Positions 5,059 to 6,705 of a stretch of DNA of 6,705 nt are shown here, piece after piece. The notes below the pieces were generated by a model that saw only the letters and a list, made by a program, of their open reading frames with translations, ran no database searches and had not been told where the DNA came from. Where the stretch lies: positions 1-6,705 of the forward strand of contig CABSMN010000064.1 of the NCBI GenBank assembly GCA_902478765.1. Direction: 5' to 3'. The translations under genes were made by a program, and so were the position numbers. Position 1 is the first letter of the stretch; every line of letters starts with the position of its first letter. This DNA comes from an uncultured Collinsella sp. Its GTDB lineage: Bacteria; Actinomycetota; Coriobacteriia; Coriobacteriales; Coriobacteriaceae.

Positions 5059-5191
5059 GGTTGGTCGTAGTTATTACGTGGCGGTTGAGGTCGACCGCAT
5101 AGGCGGCGCCTTGTTTGGCTAAAGTACATTTATCTGTGTTTAACTCGTCCAAGGTTTCATGCCGCGGGCGATGGCCAAAAAGGAAAACCAC

Positions 5192-6685
<1,494 letters not shown>

Positions 6686-6705
6686 CTGTCTCTTATACAC
6701 ATCTG
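6686..6705 (+). other. Transposase-library adapter sequence at contig end (artefact)
   Basis: CTGTCTCTTATACACATCTG is the 19-base Tn5 mosaic end used in Nextera-type libraries plus one further base. It interrupts secA exactly where a conserved motif should continue, so it is read-through into adapter and not genomic DNA. Confidence 0.95.

Noticed and set aside
5159..5173. Earlier in-frame ATG codons for SecA at 5159 and 5171
   Set aside because: Both would add residues before the conserved MGF-type start. The one at 5159 has only a short AAGG at four bases, the one at 5171 has none, while 5192 has AAGGA at ideal spacing.

Overview
The window is a stretch of bacterial chromosome, most likely from a gut actinobacterium of the class Coriobacteriia, close to Collinsella. 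This rests on general impression (GC-rich sequence, AGGAG-type ribosome binding sites, GGGGAC-type intergenic repeats, a bL31 protein with a long Ala/Lys/Glu tail) and not on a search. It looks like an assembly contig: it opens inside a gene, and its last 20 bases are sequencing-library adapter rather than genome.

Layout. Bases 1-179 hold the 3' end of an adenine deaminase gene (+). A spacer with GGGGAC repeats and a long hairpin leads to a Cof-type HAD phosphatase (378-1172, +). A repeat cluster (1174-1350) separates it from a second, convergent Cof-type HAD phosphatase (1347-2189, -). Upstream of that on the minus strand are an intrinsic terminator (2215-2252), citrate synthase (2277-3695, -) and a 95-residue ACT-domain protein (3773-4060, -), which together look like one transcription unit. 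A 349-base divergent spacer carries candidate promoters for both directions and a structured leader for bL31. The ribosomal protein bL31 gene (4410-4835, +) ends at a strong intrinsic terminator. A 356-base repeat-rich spacer follows, then secA (5192-6685, +), cut off by the contig end after 498 codons.

The genes are mostly housekeeping: purine salvage, phosphate-ester hydrolysis, entry of carbon into citrate, a small putative amino-acid sensor, the ribosome, and the Sec export motor. I see no phage, CRISPR, toxin-antitoxin, transposase or tRNA/rRNA gene, and no clear new multi-gene system.

The interesting material is between the genes. A family of GGGGAC-core repeats with about 27-base spacing sits directly against stop codons and at one point provides stops in all three frames. 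A 57-base near-perfect palindrome shares the same core. Two separate leaders (HAD phosphatase and bL31) can fold so that their Shine-Dalgarno sequences are base-paired. The bL31 protein carries a tail longer than the ribosomal domain itself.
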